A stretch of DNA of 64,000 nt from Sepiola atlantica (taxonomy: Eukaryota; Mollusca; Cephalopoda; Sepiida; Sepiolidae). Positions 1 through 10,794 of the stretch are shown here, piece by piece. Numbering within the stretch: the stretch's first letter is position 1; each line of letters opens with the position of its first letter. Under the pieces are notes generated by a model. The model did not search any database. It was not told where the DNA came from and saw only the letters and a list, made by a program, of their open reading frames with translations. The DNA lies in contig OY744523.1 of assembly GCA_963556195.1 (NCBI GenBank), forward strand, positions 79,083,445 through 79,147,444. Reading direction: 5' to 3'. A program made the position numbers and the translations under genes.

Positions 1-83
1 TAAGAATGTTATTTGAAAATGACAAAGTCGATCGGGGTAAAAACAGGCGAAGAGCAAAAACAAATATGTCTTTATTTTTTTCA

Positions 84-129
84 TTCTCGGAATCGTATAT
101 ATATATATATATATATATACCTCTTAATC

Positions 130-197
<68 letters not shown>

Positions 198-366
198 CTC
201 TTAATCGTATATATTTATACCTCTTAACCGTATATATATATATACCTCTTAATCGTATATATATATATATATATATATAACTCTTAATCGTATATATATA
301 TATACCTCTTAATCGTATATATATATATATACCTCTTAATCGTATATATATATATATACCTCTTAA
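84..366. repeat. Compound (AT)n / CCTCTTAATCG minisatellite
   Basis: Blocks of (AT)n of varying length are separated by the short spacer CTCTTAATCG, repeated about eight times. The unit is the spacer plus its (AT)n tract, so copies differ mainly in tract length. Open frames here are only YIYI-type translations. Bases 1-83 show nothing recognisable. Confidence 0.9.
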
Positions 367-1114
<748 letters not shown>

Positions 1115-1247
1115 AGAAATATATGCGTGTGTAAATATGTGTATATATATGCATAAATATATATTCTATATCTCTCTATATACATAAATATATATTCTAT
1201 ATATCTCTCTATATATAACAATAATAAATTATACTATTTACTATTAG

Positions 1248-1274
1248 GTAAACTGCATGTATAAATATATTTTT

Positions 1275-1358
<84 letters not shown>

Positions 1359-1364
1359 GTTTAC
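1248..1364. repeat. (AT)n bounded by a perfect 11-bp inverted repeat
   Basis: GTAAACTGCAT at 1248-1258 is the exact reverse complement of ATGCAGTTTAC at 1354-1364. Between them lies an almost pure (AT)n tract from 1279. The whole block could fold into a single long hairpin. Confidence 0.85.
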
Positions 1365-2260
1365 ATAAAAGTCATTTGAATCAATTTATATGTTTAAATA
1401 CATTAAACTATTCCAAAAAAATAAAAAAATCTATCTAGAAATCTCCAGAAAGATTATAATTTTGTTATTTTTACCAATAATATTTTGTTTGAATAGCTTA
1501 AAATGATGACATTTTTAAATTAAGTTTAAAAAACTGGAGTTTTTCCATCCAAAATTGTTTGGTTTGTAAAAGAGAAATTACAAGAGTGGGGAAAAACGAA
1601 TAGAAATGAATTTAAATAATTTATAATATATATTTTTCTAATAATATTGAGGAAGAAAATCCAAACCATGAAGTTTTTCTTTCAAATATTTTTTTTTTTA
1701 AATCTGCTAAAAGCCATGTTATGTTTTACTCCTTTTTTATTTTTATTATTAGGATTGTAAAATTAATTTTGATGTCATGAAAAATGAATTAATCACAAAA
1801 TTTGTGAATAAGTATATCAGAAAAACATTCCAATACAATCAATAAGTGAGTAGTGACAATCTAACAGAATATTTTTTATAAGAAAATACAACAATATTTT
1901 TAATACTGTTTTAATACAAGGTTATTTCAAGCTGAGAGTCTGATTAAATTCACCAGTCTATAACTGAACATATAGCAGGTTCAGCAGACGATAAATTTAT
2001 TAAATTAATCTTGTTTGGTTTATTATGATATTTTAAATTGTTGAGATATTCACAAGCCTTTTTAACCTTCAGATGACTACAAAATAGAATTAGTTACATT
2101 TAACTAATTTTTTTTTGTAAGAAAGTCAGTTAATTGATGGAATTGAATAAAATAGACAACAAATTAAAATAAATAAAAAATTCAGTTTAATTAAATTTAA
2201 AAAATTAGATAAAATCTCAAGTATATGTTTGTAAATTGTTAGAGGTCATTACTTTGACTA
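1365..2260. other. AT-rich non-coding DNA
   Basis: No open frame of note, no RNA gene and no repeat structure recognised. Composition is strongly A+T with frequent homopolymer runs. Confidence 0.5.
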
Positions 2261-2263
2261 CTT

Positions 2264-2323
2264 AAAGAAGAAGAAGAAGAAGAAGAAGAAGAAGAAGAAG
2301 AAGAAGAAGAGCAACAACAACAA
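2264..2323. repeat. (AAG)n then (CAA)n microsatellite
   Basis: About 15 AAG units are followed by a short CAA run. The polyserine/cysteine frame on the minus strand is a translation of this tract, not a gene. Confidence 0.9.
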
Positions 2324-2548
2324 TAATTATCTTCTTTTTCTTCTTTGATAACCTTGACACTAAAACATGACCTGGTCCTCTTTTTTTCTCTCTCTCCCCT
2401 ACGATCATTTACTGTATCTGCTAGTCTTGTTATTTTAATGATTGCTCTATTTTTAATGATTGTCTCTTTAAAAATATCATCTGGATACATAGTATTTCTC
2501 ATTAACAAAATCTTATATTTTCATGAAGAAGAAGAAACATGGAAAAAA

Positions 2549-2550
<2 letters not shown>

Positions 2551-2584
<34 letters not shown>
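2551..2584. repeat. (AT)n microsatellite
   Basis: About 17 AT units lie about 75 bases upstream of the LINE fragment. Confidence 0.9.
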
Positions 2585-2587
<3 letters not shown>

Positions 2588-2659
2588 CTAAGAGTTTTCA
2601 CACAAGTAGTTATCGGTGATTGCTCACTAACTTTGAACTGGGGGGGAGGGTCTCTTCAC

Positions 2660-3680
2660 TTTCTTTTCTTTTCAATCCTGGTGTTCCTCAGGGCTCTATT
2701 CTAGGCCCAACACTGTTTCTTCTCTATATCAATGATCTTCCGGAGAATATTGTTCAGAAAATTAACATCTACGCTGATGATACCACTCTCTATTCTGGTG
2801 TTGCTTCTCGCCCATATCCCTTAGATCAGTCGAAATATGCAGCTGATCTAGAAGTTGACCTGGGTTCAGTTGTGGATTGGAGTACGAAATGGCTTGTTTC
2901 GTTTAATCCTGTTAGGACTCAGCTTGTGTCTTTCAATCGTAGGCGTGTCCCTTTTCTTCCTGAGATTCTCATGAATAGCTGTGCTCTTGAGGAGTAATCA
3001 ACTCTGAAACTTCTTGGTTTTTCTCTTTCATCAAATCGTTTTTGGCGTTCATACATTAGATCCATTGCTCTTTATTTTTCTCGTAAAGTCGGTTCTTTTT
3101 ATCGCTCCAAACACTTTCTCACATCTGAGGCTATTCTCTATCTCTACATATCTACAAGCAGATAATGTATGGAGTACTCTTGTCATATTTGGGTTGGTGA
3201 GTCTCTGTGCCATTTGAGGGTTCTTGATAAGGTACAGAAACGTATCTGTAATTTGATTTGTTCGACCATTTCTTCTTCTCTACACCCTCTCTCACACAGA
3301 CGTGATGTTGCTAGCCTCAGTCTTTTCTATAAATACTATTATGACATGTGTTCTTCAGAATTATGTGATCTATTCCCTGCTTCTTTTGTTCCAGCTCGTT
3401 TGACTCGTTGGTCTAGTGGTCACCATCAATTTGCTGCTTTGATACATCGTTGTAATACAGCTTCTCATTCCAGTAGCTTCTTTCTCAAAACCGCTGGCTT
3501 GTGAAACTCTCTTCCTGCTGACTGTTTCCCATCCTACCTATAGCCTTAGTCTTGAAAAGACTAAGGCCAATGAGCATCTCCTATCTTTGCGATAATCATT
3601 TTTCTTTTCTGTTAGTTCCTTACATCAAGTGGCTTCATGCCACTGGAGCGATTTCCATAAAAAAACAAAAAAACAAAAAC
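2660..3680 (+). mobile_element. LINE reverse transcriptase, 3' half (Jockey/CR1-like)
   Basis: One reading frame runs through 2665-3504 interrupted by only two stops (TAA at 2995-2997 and at 3163-3165). It shows reverse-transcriptase palm motifs in order: GVPQGS, LYINDLP, then the catalytic YADDTTLY box, followed by a thumb-like region. The downstream part reads LDKVQKRICNLI and HRRDVASLSLFYKYY, which I associate with the C-terminal part of Jockey/CR1-type non-LTR retrotransposon polyproteins. The frame ends at 3502-3504. About 150 bases of 3' UTR then end in an A-rich tail (3658-3680), as expected of a 5'-truncated LINE insertion. The endonuclease and most finger motifs are absent. The clade assignment is from memory of motifs only. 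The low stop count suggests a fairly young copy. Confidence 0.85.
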
Positions 3681-3815
3681 AATGACCAGTGGTGTTCCCT
3701 GGAGTCTGCGTGACAACAAGTCTTCCCAGATTTTCAGCAGGTCTCCACCTCTTTCGATAACCGGTGTCAATCATTTTGCGTTATTGCAAATAATAATAAT
3801 AATAATCGTAGATTT

Positions 3816-4440
3816 TGATGTACCAGCAGACCACAGGGTCAAGATCAAGGAGACAGAAAATGAAGCAAAGACACGGAACTCGCCAGAGAATTGAAACGGA
3901 TATGGAGTATGAAGAAAGTCAATATAATACCAAGAGAAGAAACCAACGAAAATAGCTGGGCATGGCTAAGAAAAAGAAAACTTGAACAGAGAAACGGAAT
4001 CTTTACTGATGGCTGCACAGAACAATGTGATTAGGACAAATTACATTAAAGCTAAAATAGATAAAACCCAGGAAAACAGTAAATGCAGACTGTGGACAAA
4101 ATATTTGTAGATGGTCGAGGAGGATGAGAAGACCGAGGAGGGACAGCACAAACCAGACCTTCACTGGAAAAGTGCGGAGAATGCTGGAACCTTGGGGAGG
4201 CTTATTGCCACCCAAATCCCAGAGAAGACCAATGGTCCTTACCAGCGAGAAAGCAATGGTAAGCGGCTGTTGCAATACCGCAAGGTTATTTGCAGTGGTT
4301 ATCGAAAAGAGGTGAAGAATACTGGAAATCTGGGGAGACTTGTTGTCACTCAGACTCCAGGAAACACCACTGTAGCAATCACCGACGATGATCTAGTGAG
4401 TACAAATAATAATAAAAGCTGAAATATCAAGGAAAATCCT
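3816..4440 (+). mobile_element. C-terminal fragment of a second LINE (R2/Dong-like)
   Basis: A broken frame around 3850-3955 reads RNSPEN and MKKVNIIP. Near 4008-4085 it reads IRTNYIKAKIDKTQENSKCR, a pattern I recall from the C-terminal end of type-1 non-LTR retrotransposons related to R2/Dong. It is the same family as the minus-strand copies near 25.4-26.1, 27.1-28.2 and 55.4-55.9 kb, with which it shares a stretch ending near TGGAGTCTGAGTGACA on one strand. Frames change several times, so it is a dead copy. Clade is uncertain; membership in a repeated LINE family is the firmer statement. Confidence 0.6.
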
Positions 4441-4930
4441 CGAATGCGGAAACCAACCCACATAAACTACAAACACTAACCAGCCACATGGAACTGCAAC
4501 AGAAGTAAAGCAAAAATATGGAAGGAACACCACATGAACCCAAGGGAACTGAAACTGCAATAAATCTTATAAACTGTGTCTCCCCCCACCCCTAAAAAGA
4601 CATTAGCATCAGCTGATACCATACAAAATAGTTGTGAAGGGTCAAGGAGGATGAAAAGACCGAGGAAGGAGAGCACTAACCAGACCTCTACTGGAAGGGA
4701 AGGCTTATTGCCACGCCAACTCAGTGCAGACCAATGGTCGGTGCAAGCGAGAAATCAATGGTAAGCAGCTGTTGCGATAATGCAAAATCATTTGTAATAG
4801 TTATCAAAAGAGGTGGAGAATACTAGAAATCTGGAGAGATTTGTTGTCACCCAGACTCCAGGGAACACCACCGGTGATTATCAGTGAGTAATCATTGATG
4901 ATGACCTGTGTGAGAACTCCTAGTTTGAGG
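4441..4930 (+). mobile_element. Second, diverged copy of the same LINE tail
   Basis: 4640-4900 repeats the preceding copy with many substitutions and a short deletion. Shared blocks include the GAGGATGAAAAGACCGAGGA stretch and CCAGACTCCAGGGAACACC. Together the two form a direct tandem pair of the 3' part of the element. The run of C at 4582-4592 interrupts it. The same segment occurs reversed at 55438-55960. Confidence 0.6.
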
Positions 4931-5200
4931 CTTTCTTCATATGCATTTTAATCACATTAAAATACATGCTAAAATATTCTTCAGGTTTGGGATTGAGTTA
5001 TGTTTGAAAATCTATCAGTTTAATTGTTCTAATTACCCGCAAATTAAAAATAACTCAAGTGACACATCTTCATCACTTACTAACTTTCCATCTATCATTT
5101 TCGCCTTCTTTCAATGAATGTTGTATGGCCCCCCCCCCCTCACACGATTTTATTCTATATGTCGTCTATTACTATCACATCCGTCTCTCTCGCACTCGCC
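4931..5200. other. Unassigned DNA
   Basis: No gene recognised. It contains a C homopolymer near 5130-5138. Confidence 0.5.
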
Positions 5201-5201
5201 C

Positions 5202-5205
5202 CCCC

Positions 5206-5260
<55 letters not shown>
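5202..5260. repeat. C-run, (CT)n, (AT)n compound tract
   Basis: A short C run leads into (CT)n and then about 16 AT units. The LSLSLYIYI-type open frame is a translation of this tract. Confidence 0.9.
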
Positions 5261-5264
<4 letters not shown>

Positions 5265-5491
5265 GTTGAAAGTTATAAAGGAAGGACAGAATAAAACGAT
5301 TGGAATAGTTCATTATAAACAAAAGGGAATATCAGCACTGGCGGTAATAGTATTTAAACCATAGTTGAAGAGGTAAAGAGAGGCTACTTTTTAATTTTTA
5401 TATTTAACTGGTTTTGCAAGCTCACTTTTTTATTGTTGAAACAATCTAATCCTAGCTCAATTAATGATCCTACGGTTAACATTTTTTCTAG

Positions 5492-5493
<2 letters not shown>

Positions 5494-5562
<69 letters not shown>
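5494..5562. repeat. (AT)n microsatellite
   Basis: Nearly pure AT units. Flanks 5261-5493 and 5563-5759 hold no recognisable gene. Confidence 0.95.
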
Positions 5563-5566
<4 letters not shown>

Positions 5567-5757
5567 CAATATTTACGTACATAAAAACAATTTTAAAAAG
5601 TATATAAAAATGAATTAATGAATATATATATAAAATAAAAAATAATTACACGTCCTATTAAAAAAGGCGACTTAATGCAATATTCTTTACCGCTTTGGAA
5701 GTGGAAAATACTAAGAAAACAGCTACGTTTCTATCACCAGTAAATACAATAACAAAT

Positions 5758-5759
<2 letters not shown>

Positions 5760-5842
<83 letters not shown>
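5760..5842. repeat. (AT)n microsatellite
   Basis: About 41 AT units. The flanking 5843-6087 is AT-rich without a gene. Confidence 0.95.
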
Positions 5843-5846
<4 letters not shown>

Positions 5847-6082
5847 AATCTATTTAGCGTAACACATATATATTTTATTTTCCTTGTGAATACTAAAGTA
5901 TTGTTGATCCAGAGATAATAGAAATAAACAAAATATTCAATAAAAACTTGAGATAAAATCATTTTCGAGTTGGAGACTTTAATCTAAACCTCATAATAGA
6001 ACATTGCATACATATCTCATATATCATCGAATATAGTACTGGATTATAGAAATATAGAAATCAAGTATTCTATCCATTTTGT

Positions 6083-6087
<5 letters not shown>

Positions 6088-6134
<47 letters not shown>

Positions 6135-6157
6135 GAGAGAGAGAGAGAGAGAGAGAT
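6088..6157. repeat. (AT)n-(GA)n compound microsatellite
   Basis: About 22 AT units run directly into about 11 GA units. Confidence 0.95.
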
Positions 6158-6254
6158 AGAGAGAACAATAAAATAAATATATAATGCATATCTTAAAAAT
6201 AGAACCTATCATGAAACAGATGTGATGCTTAATATACGAGATAGAGCAATTATA

Positions 6255-6803
6255 TGGGCAAGTTAAAGGATGAGAATAAAAGTTATAAAAATACAAAATC
6301 TATTACATCTTCAGTTGTTCAAAACTAGGGATTTATTTTTCCTAAAACCATGGTATTTCAAAGAATTGAATTTTTATCATCAAAGGAATACAGATGGATA
6401 AGTTGGTAAGAGAATGACCAAAGTCTAAGTTTAAAAAGATAAAATATTATTTGAAAAAAAATGCTGACGGTGGCATCGAATTCACAAATAAACTTTCTGA
6501 CACGCAACTTCCAAACAACCGGATTTTTTGTTTTGTTGATTTGATTTCTTCAATTCCATGGATTTTACAATTACCTTTGGATTTACCACCATTGAACCTG
6601 CTGCTGTTTTTCCATCGACGCCGTTTACAGTGAACCTTTTTTCATATGCATTAAATTAATTTATTTTGCATTGGACACCCTCAACTTATTTCCATCTTCA
6701 ACATTTTTTCTTAAATAATATTTGATCTTTTTAATCTTTTCAATCAAACTCTGATGTAATAGATTTTGTATTTTTACAACTTTTATTCTCATCCTTTAAC
6801 TTG

Positions 6804-6871
<68 letters not shown>
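6255..6871. mobile_element. Fold-back / TIR element ending in (AT)n
   Basis: 6256-6308 (starting GGCAAGTTAAAGGATGAGAA) is nearly the reverse complement of 6752-6805. Weaker similarity continues inward between 6435-6475 and 6680-6735. Together they make a roughly 550-bp element with long imperfect inverted arms. The right end runs straight into (AT)n at 6806-6871. No transposase frame is visible inside, so it is non-autonomous or a decayed fold-back element. Confidence 0.6.
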
Positions 6872-6874
<3 letters not shown>

Positions 6875-6889
6875 CGGCAGCAAGTCATT

Positions 6890-7110
6890 TATTATACATG
6901 CGTCGTTAAAGACCACAGAGTTTTCTCTCTTCGCTATCTTTCTAGTTAATTTCTAGACGCAGCGAGCGATTCGTCGGTTTTCTGGTGTTAATTGGTGGAG
7001 TATGGCACCTAACGTTGTATCATGGGCCATTCCTCAAGCGCTTTCGATCTCGCGACCGTCTTCAGAAAGCTGTCTTATTGTTACTAAGAGCCGTATTTAT
7101 AGTTTTATTA
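6890..7110 (-). mobile_element. Penelope-like terminal repeat, 3' side
   Basis: Read on the minus strand, this lies downstream of the GIY-YIG endonuclease fragment at 7315-7650. It carries CTGAAGA (7059-7065), a GGTC/GATC hairpin closed by a GCGA loop (7046-7057), then GAAAG (7041-7045). That order is the same as in the terminal repeats at 59 and 61 kb. It fits a PLE terminal repeat (pLTR) with a hammerhead-like core. Assignment relies on position and motif order. Confidence 0.45.
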
Positions 7111-7125
7111 TTAGTTATATATCTA

Positions 7126-7132
<7 letters not shown>

Positions 7133-7185
<53 letters not shown>

Positions 7186-7239
7186 TTATTCGTTTATTTA
7201 TTTTATTTTATTTTTTTAAATTTTTATTTTTTCTATTTA

Positions 7240-7309
<70 letters not shown>
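7133..7309. repeat. (AT)n and (ATT)n tracts inside the PLE 3' region
   Basis: (AT)n at 7133-7183 and about 25 ATT units at 7233-7309 lie between the endonuclease frame and the terminal repeat. They produce spurious YYYY and LLLL open frames. Confidence 0.9.
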
Positions 7310-7314
7310 GTGTA

Positions 7315-7650
7315 TTAATTGTTAAAGACTGATAAGGCGTTAGTACCGGTGATGAATGCTATTTTATTAATTGTGGGTTGTAATTTATTTATGTGTAGGG
7401 CTTCGAAGATTTTTAGTTTGTTGGTGCAGTTGTTTTTATGTATTATCTTCGTATTAGTTGTTAATATTTGTCTTAGTTTGGTTGATTTTATGCTTTTTTG
7501 TGTGGTAATGTGTCGCTGGATGGCACTAGTATCATTTAAGTGATGCGTAAGGCGTCGGGAGAGGGTTGTAGTTGTATGGCCAATATAAGTACTGTGTTTG
7601 TCTGTTTGGGTCTTGGGGAAACATTCCTCGAATGGGCATTGGAACAAATA
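7315..7650 (-). pseudogene. Penelope-like element GIY-YIG endonuclease, C-terminal part
   Basis: An uninterrupted 110-codon frame on the minus strand contains TYIGHTTTTLSRRLTHH, the second half of a GIY-YIG nuclease domain as found at the C-terminus of Penelope-like retroelements. Further on are LKIFEALHINKLQPTINK, the usual acidic residue region and end of that domain, and a stop near 7315. The endonuclease nicks target DNA so that the reverse transcriptase can prime. The GIY half and all reverse-transcriptase motifs are missing upstream (7650-7900), so this is a 5'-truncated copy. The coding strand is A/C-rich, as in the PLE fragment at 10.3 kb. The family assignment is fairly firm; activity is not expected. 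Confidence 0.75.
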
Positions 7651-7913
7651 TAGTACGTTTGTTTGGTTTAGGAGGGAGTTACTAGTGTTATTATTTTTGA
7701 TTATTAAGTTAGAAGTTTTGAATTTAGTGTAGTAAATTATTAGTTTTATTTTTGTTGTTGGTCGGTGAATTTAGTGTGTCGGTTTATTATGTAAGTTATA
7801 GCTTTTTCGTCGAGTTTGTAGTTTGAATGCATTTGGTTTTTATAGTACAAGGAAAGAGTGTCGTTTTTGTTGTGCTTTTTTTGTCTGATTCTTTTGGTGT
7901 AAAGATATAAAGT

Positions 7914-8065
7914 ATATGCTTTGTTGTCTAATTTTTTTGGAGGTTAAATATAGTTTTATTTGTTGGTCGACAATTCTGTTAGGGAAATTGTTAACAATTT
8001 CCCCAACAGAATTGTCGACCAACCAATAAAACTATATTTAACCTCCAAAAAAATTAGACAAAAAA

Positions 8066-8117
<52 letters not shown>
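7914..8117. repeat. Near-perfect 158-bp palindrome next to (AT)n
   Basis: Arms 7914-7992 and 7993-8071 are reverse complements with three mismatches and no spacer; the centre is AATTGTTAACAATT. The right arm runs into (AT)n at 8069-8117. Near-identical peptide frames appear on both strands for this reason only. Confidence 0.9.
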
Positions 8118-8121
<4 letters not shown>

Positions 8122-8163
8122 AAAATAATGGAAATAATATTCCAACATGATAGAAAATGAAAT

Positions 8164-9063
8164 AGGAAAATACAACATTATTTATATATTCATCAACGTT
8201 TCGTTTTTATTTCAAGACTTTCACAAGATTATTGATTTGAAAAAAAAACATACAAGTACAATATTTGAAAATATTTTGTGCGTTTGTGACGTGAAAAGAA
8301 TATTTTTTTCTTTTTTGAAGAAATCTAAACGAAACATAGCCGTTAGAATTCAAAAAATGTTGTGCGATTATGACGTTAAAATAATGTTTTTGTTCTTTTT
8401 TCGAACAAACCATAGCCGTTAGAATTCAAAATGTGGGATGTGTTTATGAAGCTCAACAGTACTAAAGAAAAGGCTTGGTTATAATAAAAGCGATGTAAAA
8501 AATAACAATTCCTAAATACACTATTCTCTCATACATTAAAACATGATCATTCTTTTAACTTTAAAAGACTACACTCATTAAATTCATTTTAAATAAATCT
8601 CGGCGAAGACTTCTTGAATCAGCACTCATTATAAACTCTAACACAATTAAACAACGTAATGGCTTTTACAATTTATCTCCTTTAATCAGCAAACTTATTT
8701 TATCCGAACAAAACTTGAATTTAGATCCATGCTAGCTATTTTACACCACATTCCCAACAAAACTTTGTACATAACATCGATAATAAATAAATAAATAAAC
8801 ATTCATTTCATTTCATAAACGCATCATACATTTTGAATTTTTAAAAACAAAAATTCTTTCCACATCATAATCGCACAACATTTTTGAATTCTAACGACTA
8901 TGTTTCGTTTGAAGAAAAAAATTCTTTTCTACGTCACAAACGCACTAAATATTTTCAAATATCGTACTTGTATGCTCATTCGTTCAAATCAATCATTTTG
9001 AGGAAGTCTTGAAATAAAGACGAAACTTTAATGAATATATAAATAATTTTGTTTTTTTATTTT

Positions 9064-9065
<2 letters not shown>
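8164..9065. mobile_element. Long inverted-repeat (fold-back) element, about 0.9 kb
   Basis: Left arm 8164-8440 and right arm 8815-9065 are imperfect reverse complements. Shared blocks include GTGCGTTTGTGACGTGAAAA and GCCGTTAGAATTCAAAA against their complements. The unpaired middle (8441-8814) holds no transposase. Each end abuts or lies near an (AT)n tract (8069-8117 and 9066-9097). Near both tips, a short stem (GTCTT with AAGAC) precedes GAAAC on the outward strand, like the PLE repeats in this window. Confidence 0.75.

Positions 9066-9097
<32 letters not shown>
9066..9097. repeat. (AT)n microsatellite at an element boundary
   Basis: About 15 AT units lie between the fold-back element on the left and the 3' side of the minus-strand PLE fragment on the right. 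Confidence 0.9.
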
Positions 9098-9099
<2 letters not shown>

Positions 9100-9189
9100 T
9101 GTCAGGGTATGTTGAATAGAAATCAATAAAGTGCTCGATCGCAAAAGTGCGAGCTAAAATACAAATTATTTATTTAAAAACTATATGTT

Positions 9190-9306
9190 ACATATTTCAG
9201 AGATGTACCGCGGTTTCATGTAGATGGACTGACCTTTTATCCTTTAAAAGGCCGTTATAGTCCATTCAAATCATCAGCGACTCACGAAATGAAAACAACA
9301 CAAGGA
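9190..9306 (-). ncRNA. Candidate hammerhead-like ribozyme motif
   Basis: On the minus strand the order is CTGATGA (9271-9277), a 6-bp TGGACT/AGTCCA stem (9259-9264 with 9225-9230), GAAA (9214-9217), then the self-complementary ACCGCGGT (9207-9214) followed by A. Flanks 9191-9205 and 9281-9295 can pair in part through GAAAT and CTC, as a stem I with internal loops. The palindromic stem III is the kind seen in dimeric minimal hammerheads of retroelements. Against it: the base pair next to the core would be U-U instead of the conserved G-C. It could be a decayed ribozyme or chance. Confidence 0.35.
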
Positions 9307-10269
9307 ATGGTTAAAAAAAAACAACGTCAATCCGGTGTATTCGCTCAAGCGTCCCTTTTGGAGAAAGTACCAAGCCAATAGGTGCAGACTTTATGTTTAT
9401 ATGGGTCTTAATCGTAATTATGTTTTATTTAGAATAATTTAATTAATGATAACGGATGCTGTATGTTTCACTGCTTCAATGGTGTATTTCTGTTCATGGG
9501 TAATTGTGTGGTGTAGTTTATTGGTCGGTGAATGAGTTAGATTCTGGATGGGATTTATTTCTGTTATTAGGGGGTTAAGTGTTATATTTATATTAAATTC
9601 TTTATTTTATTTTTATTTTACTTTTATTTATTTTTATTTTTTAATATATTATGGAGGCCTTATATTTGAGTGTAAAGCTGGTGTTATTGTAGATTATTAG
9701 CTATGTGCCGACTAGGTGTTGTAGGAGAGGCCATCTTTATCAGGGATATCAAAATGGGTTTACTATCATTGTAATATGCCTTCGTGTAGGATCCTTGTGT
9801 TTAATTAATTATGTTAGTTTTATCTAATAACGTTTACGAGCCTATCATAGGGTCTGTGTGAATTGGATAGGTTCAAATCTTGGTCATATATAATTTCTTT
9901 TTATTTGAGGGTATTCGATAGTTATATTTCTAGGCATTTAACTAGTAAGATTAATTTATTTAACATGTTTAATATTTTTAAATAGAATGTGATGAGGTAT
10001 CTAATAATTTATGTTATATTTGTGATAGGTGGGGGTTAAAGGGCTGTGAGTGTATGTTATATTGGGGTTGGTAGGGGAGATGTGGATGTGGTATGTTGAA
10101 TATATCTGGGTGAGGGGTTATAGTGTATATAAAATATTAATTTAATAATAATTTGAAATGTCTTGGGGGGGGGGGCATATATTTTTCATATGATGATAGT
10201 TCATCAGCTTAATCGGGTTATTAATGAGTTACGTATTTTCGTTGTTAGTCTATTTGGCTAGTAGAAATT
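9307..10269 (-). mobile_element. Probable 3' UTR region of a minus-strand Penelope-like element
   Basis: A T/G-rich plus strand, hence A/C-rich on the minus strand, joins the endonuclease fragment at 10270-10480 to the terminal motif at 9190-9306. No open frame of note is seen. A G10 run lies at about 10164-10173. The link to the PLE is by position and composition only. Confidence 0.35.
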
Positions 10270-10480
10270 TTCTTCTATGGGGCATTATTTGAAGACCTCA
10301 GTTTTGATGTTCATACAGATTATGGAAGGGTTATTGATTGCTTGTAGAATTCTGAATTTTTCAGTGGTGCATAGTGGGCAATTCCTGGACGTAGGGCTAT
10401 AAGGCTTTTCTTTATCGATGATCTTCCATTTAATTTTATAGGGAGTGTTTGACCTCTTGAGTGTCCATATAGTGGTTGCT
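10270..10480 (-). pseudogene. Penelope-like GIY-YIG endonuclease, C-terminal half
   Basis: On the minus strand the frame reads YKIKWKIIDKEKPYSP, then NCPLCTTEKFRILQA and IKTEVFK. The spacing of the CPLC cysteines followed by EKF.I and a late E is the pattern of the C-terminal half of PLE endonucleases with an embedded zinc-finger-like CXXC. The N-terminal half is not upstream on the same strand. It lies at 10795-11005 on the opposite strand, implying an inversion breakpoint between 10480 and 10795. Stops and frame changes mark it as dead. Confidence 0.65.
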
Positions 10481-10794
10481 GGGGATGTGATGTGTTTTTT
10501 TCCTGGATATCTGAAAATTTTCCAGCAAGCTGACCCATATTACAACAAATCTCTCTGCGAAAGCGATTATAGAGAATAAATTACTTACATACCCACCCAA
10601 CCTACCAGATAACACAGACACAATAGCCAAATAAACATTACTTGGTTCACTCCCCCTATTCTCTCAGTGTCAAATATAATATTTCCTCCAATAAATAGAC
10701 TTTCCGCCATCAAATGAGCTTCATAAACTCTTTAATAGAAATACAGTCAAAACGAGTTATTCTTGCTCTTCTTCCGTAGGATCTATTCTAGCAT

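Noticed and set aside
6..204. Two 63-codon open frames
   Set aside because: Mostly YIYI translation of (AT)n. The same holds for similar frames at 941-1221, 5059-5618, 5723-6296, 16232-16974, 17524-17733 and 51048-51242.
4003..4275. 90-codon hydrophobic frame on the minus strand
   Set aside because: It lies opposite the LINE coding strand; hydrophobicity comes from the complement of a polar coding region.
9380..10200. Mitochondrial insertion suggested by strand-biased T/G composition
   Set aside because: No mitochondrial gene could be read; the bias fits the A/C-rich coding strand of the neighbouring PLE.
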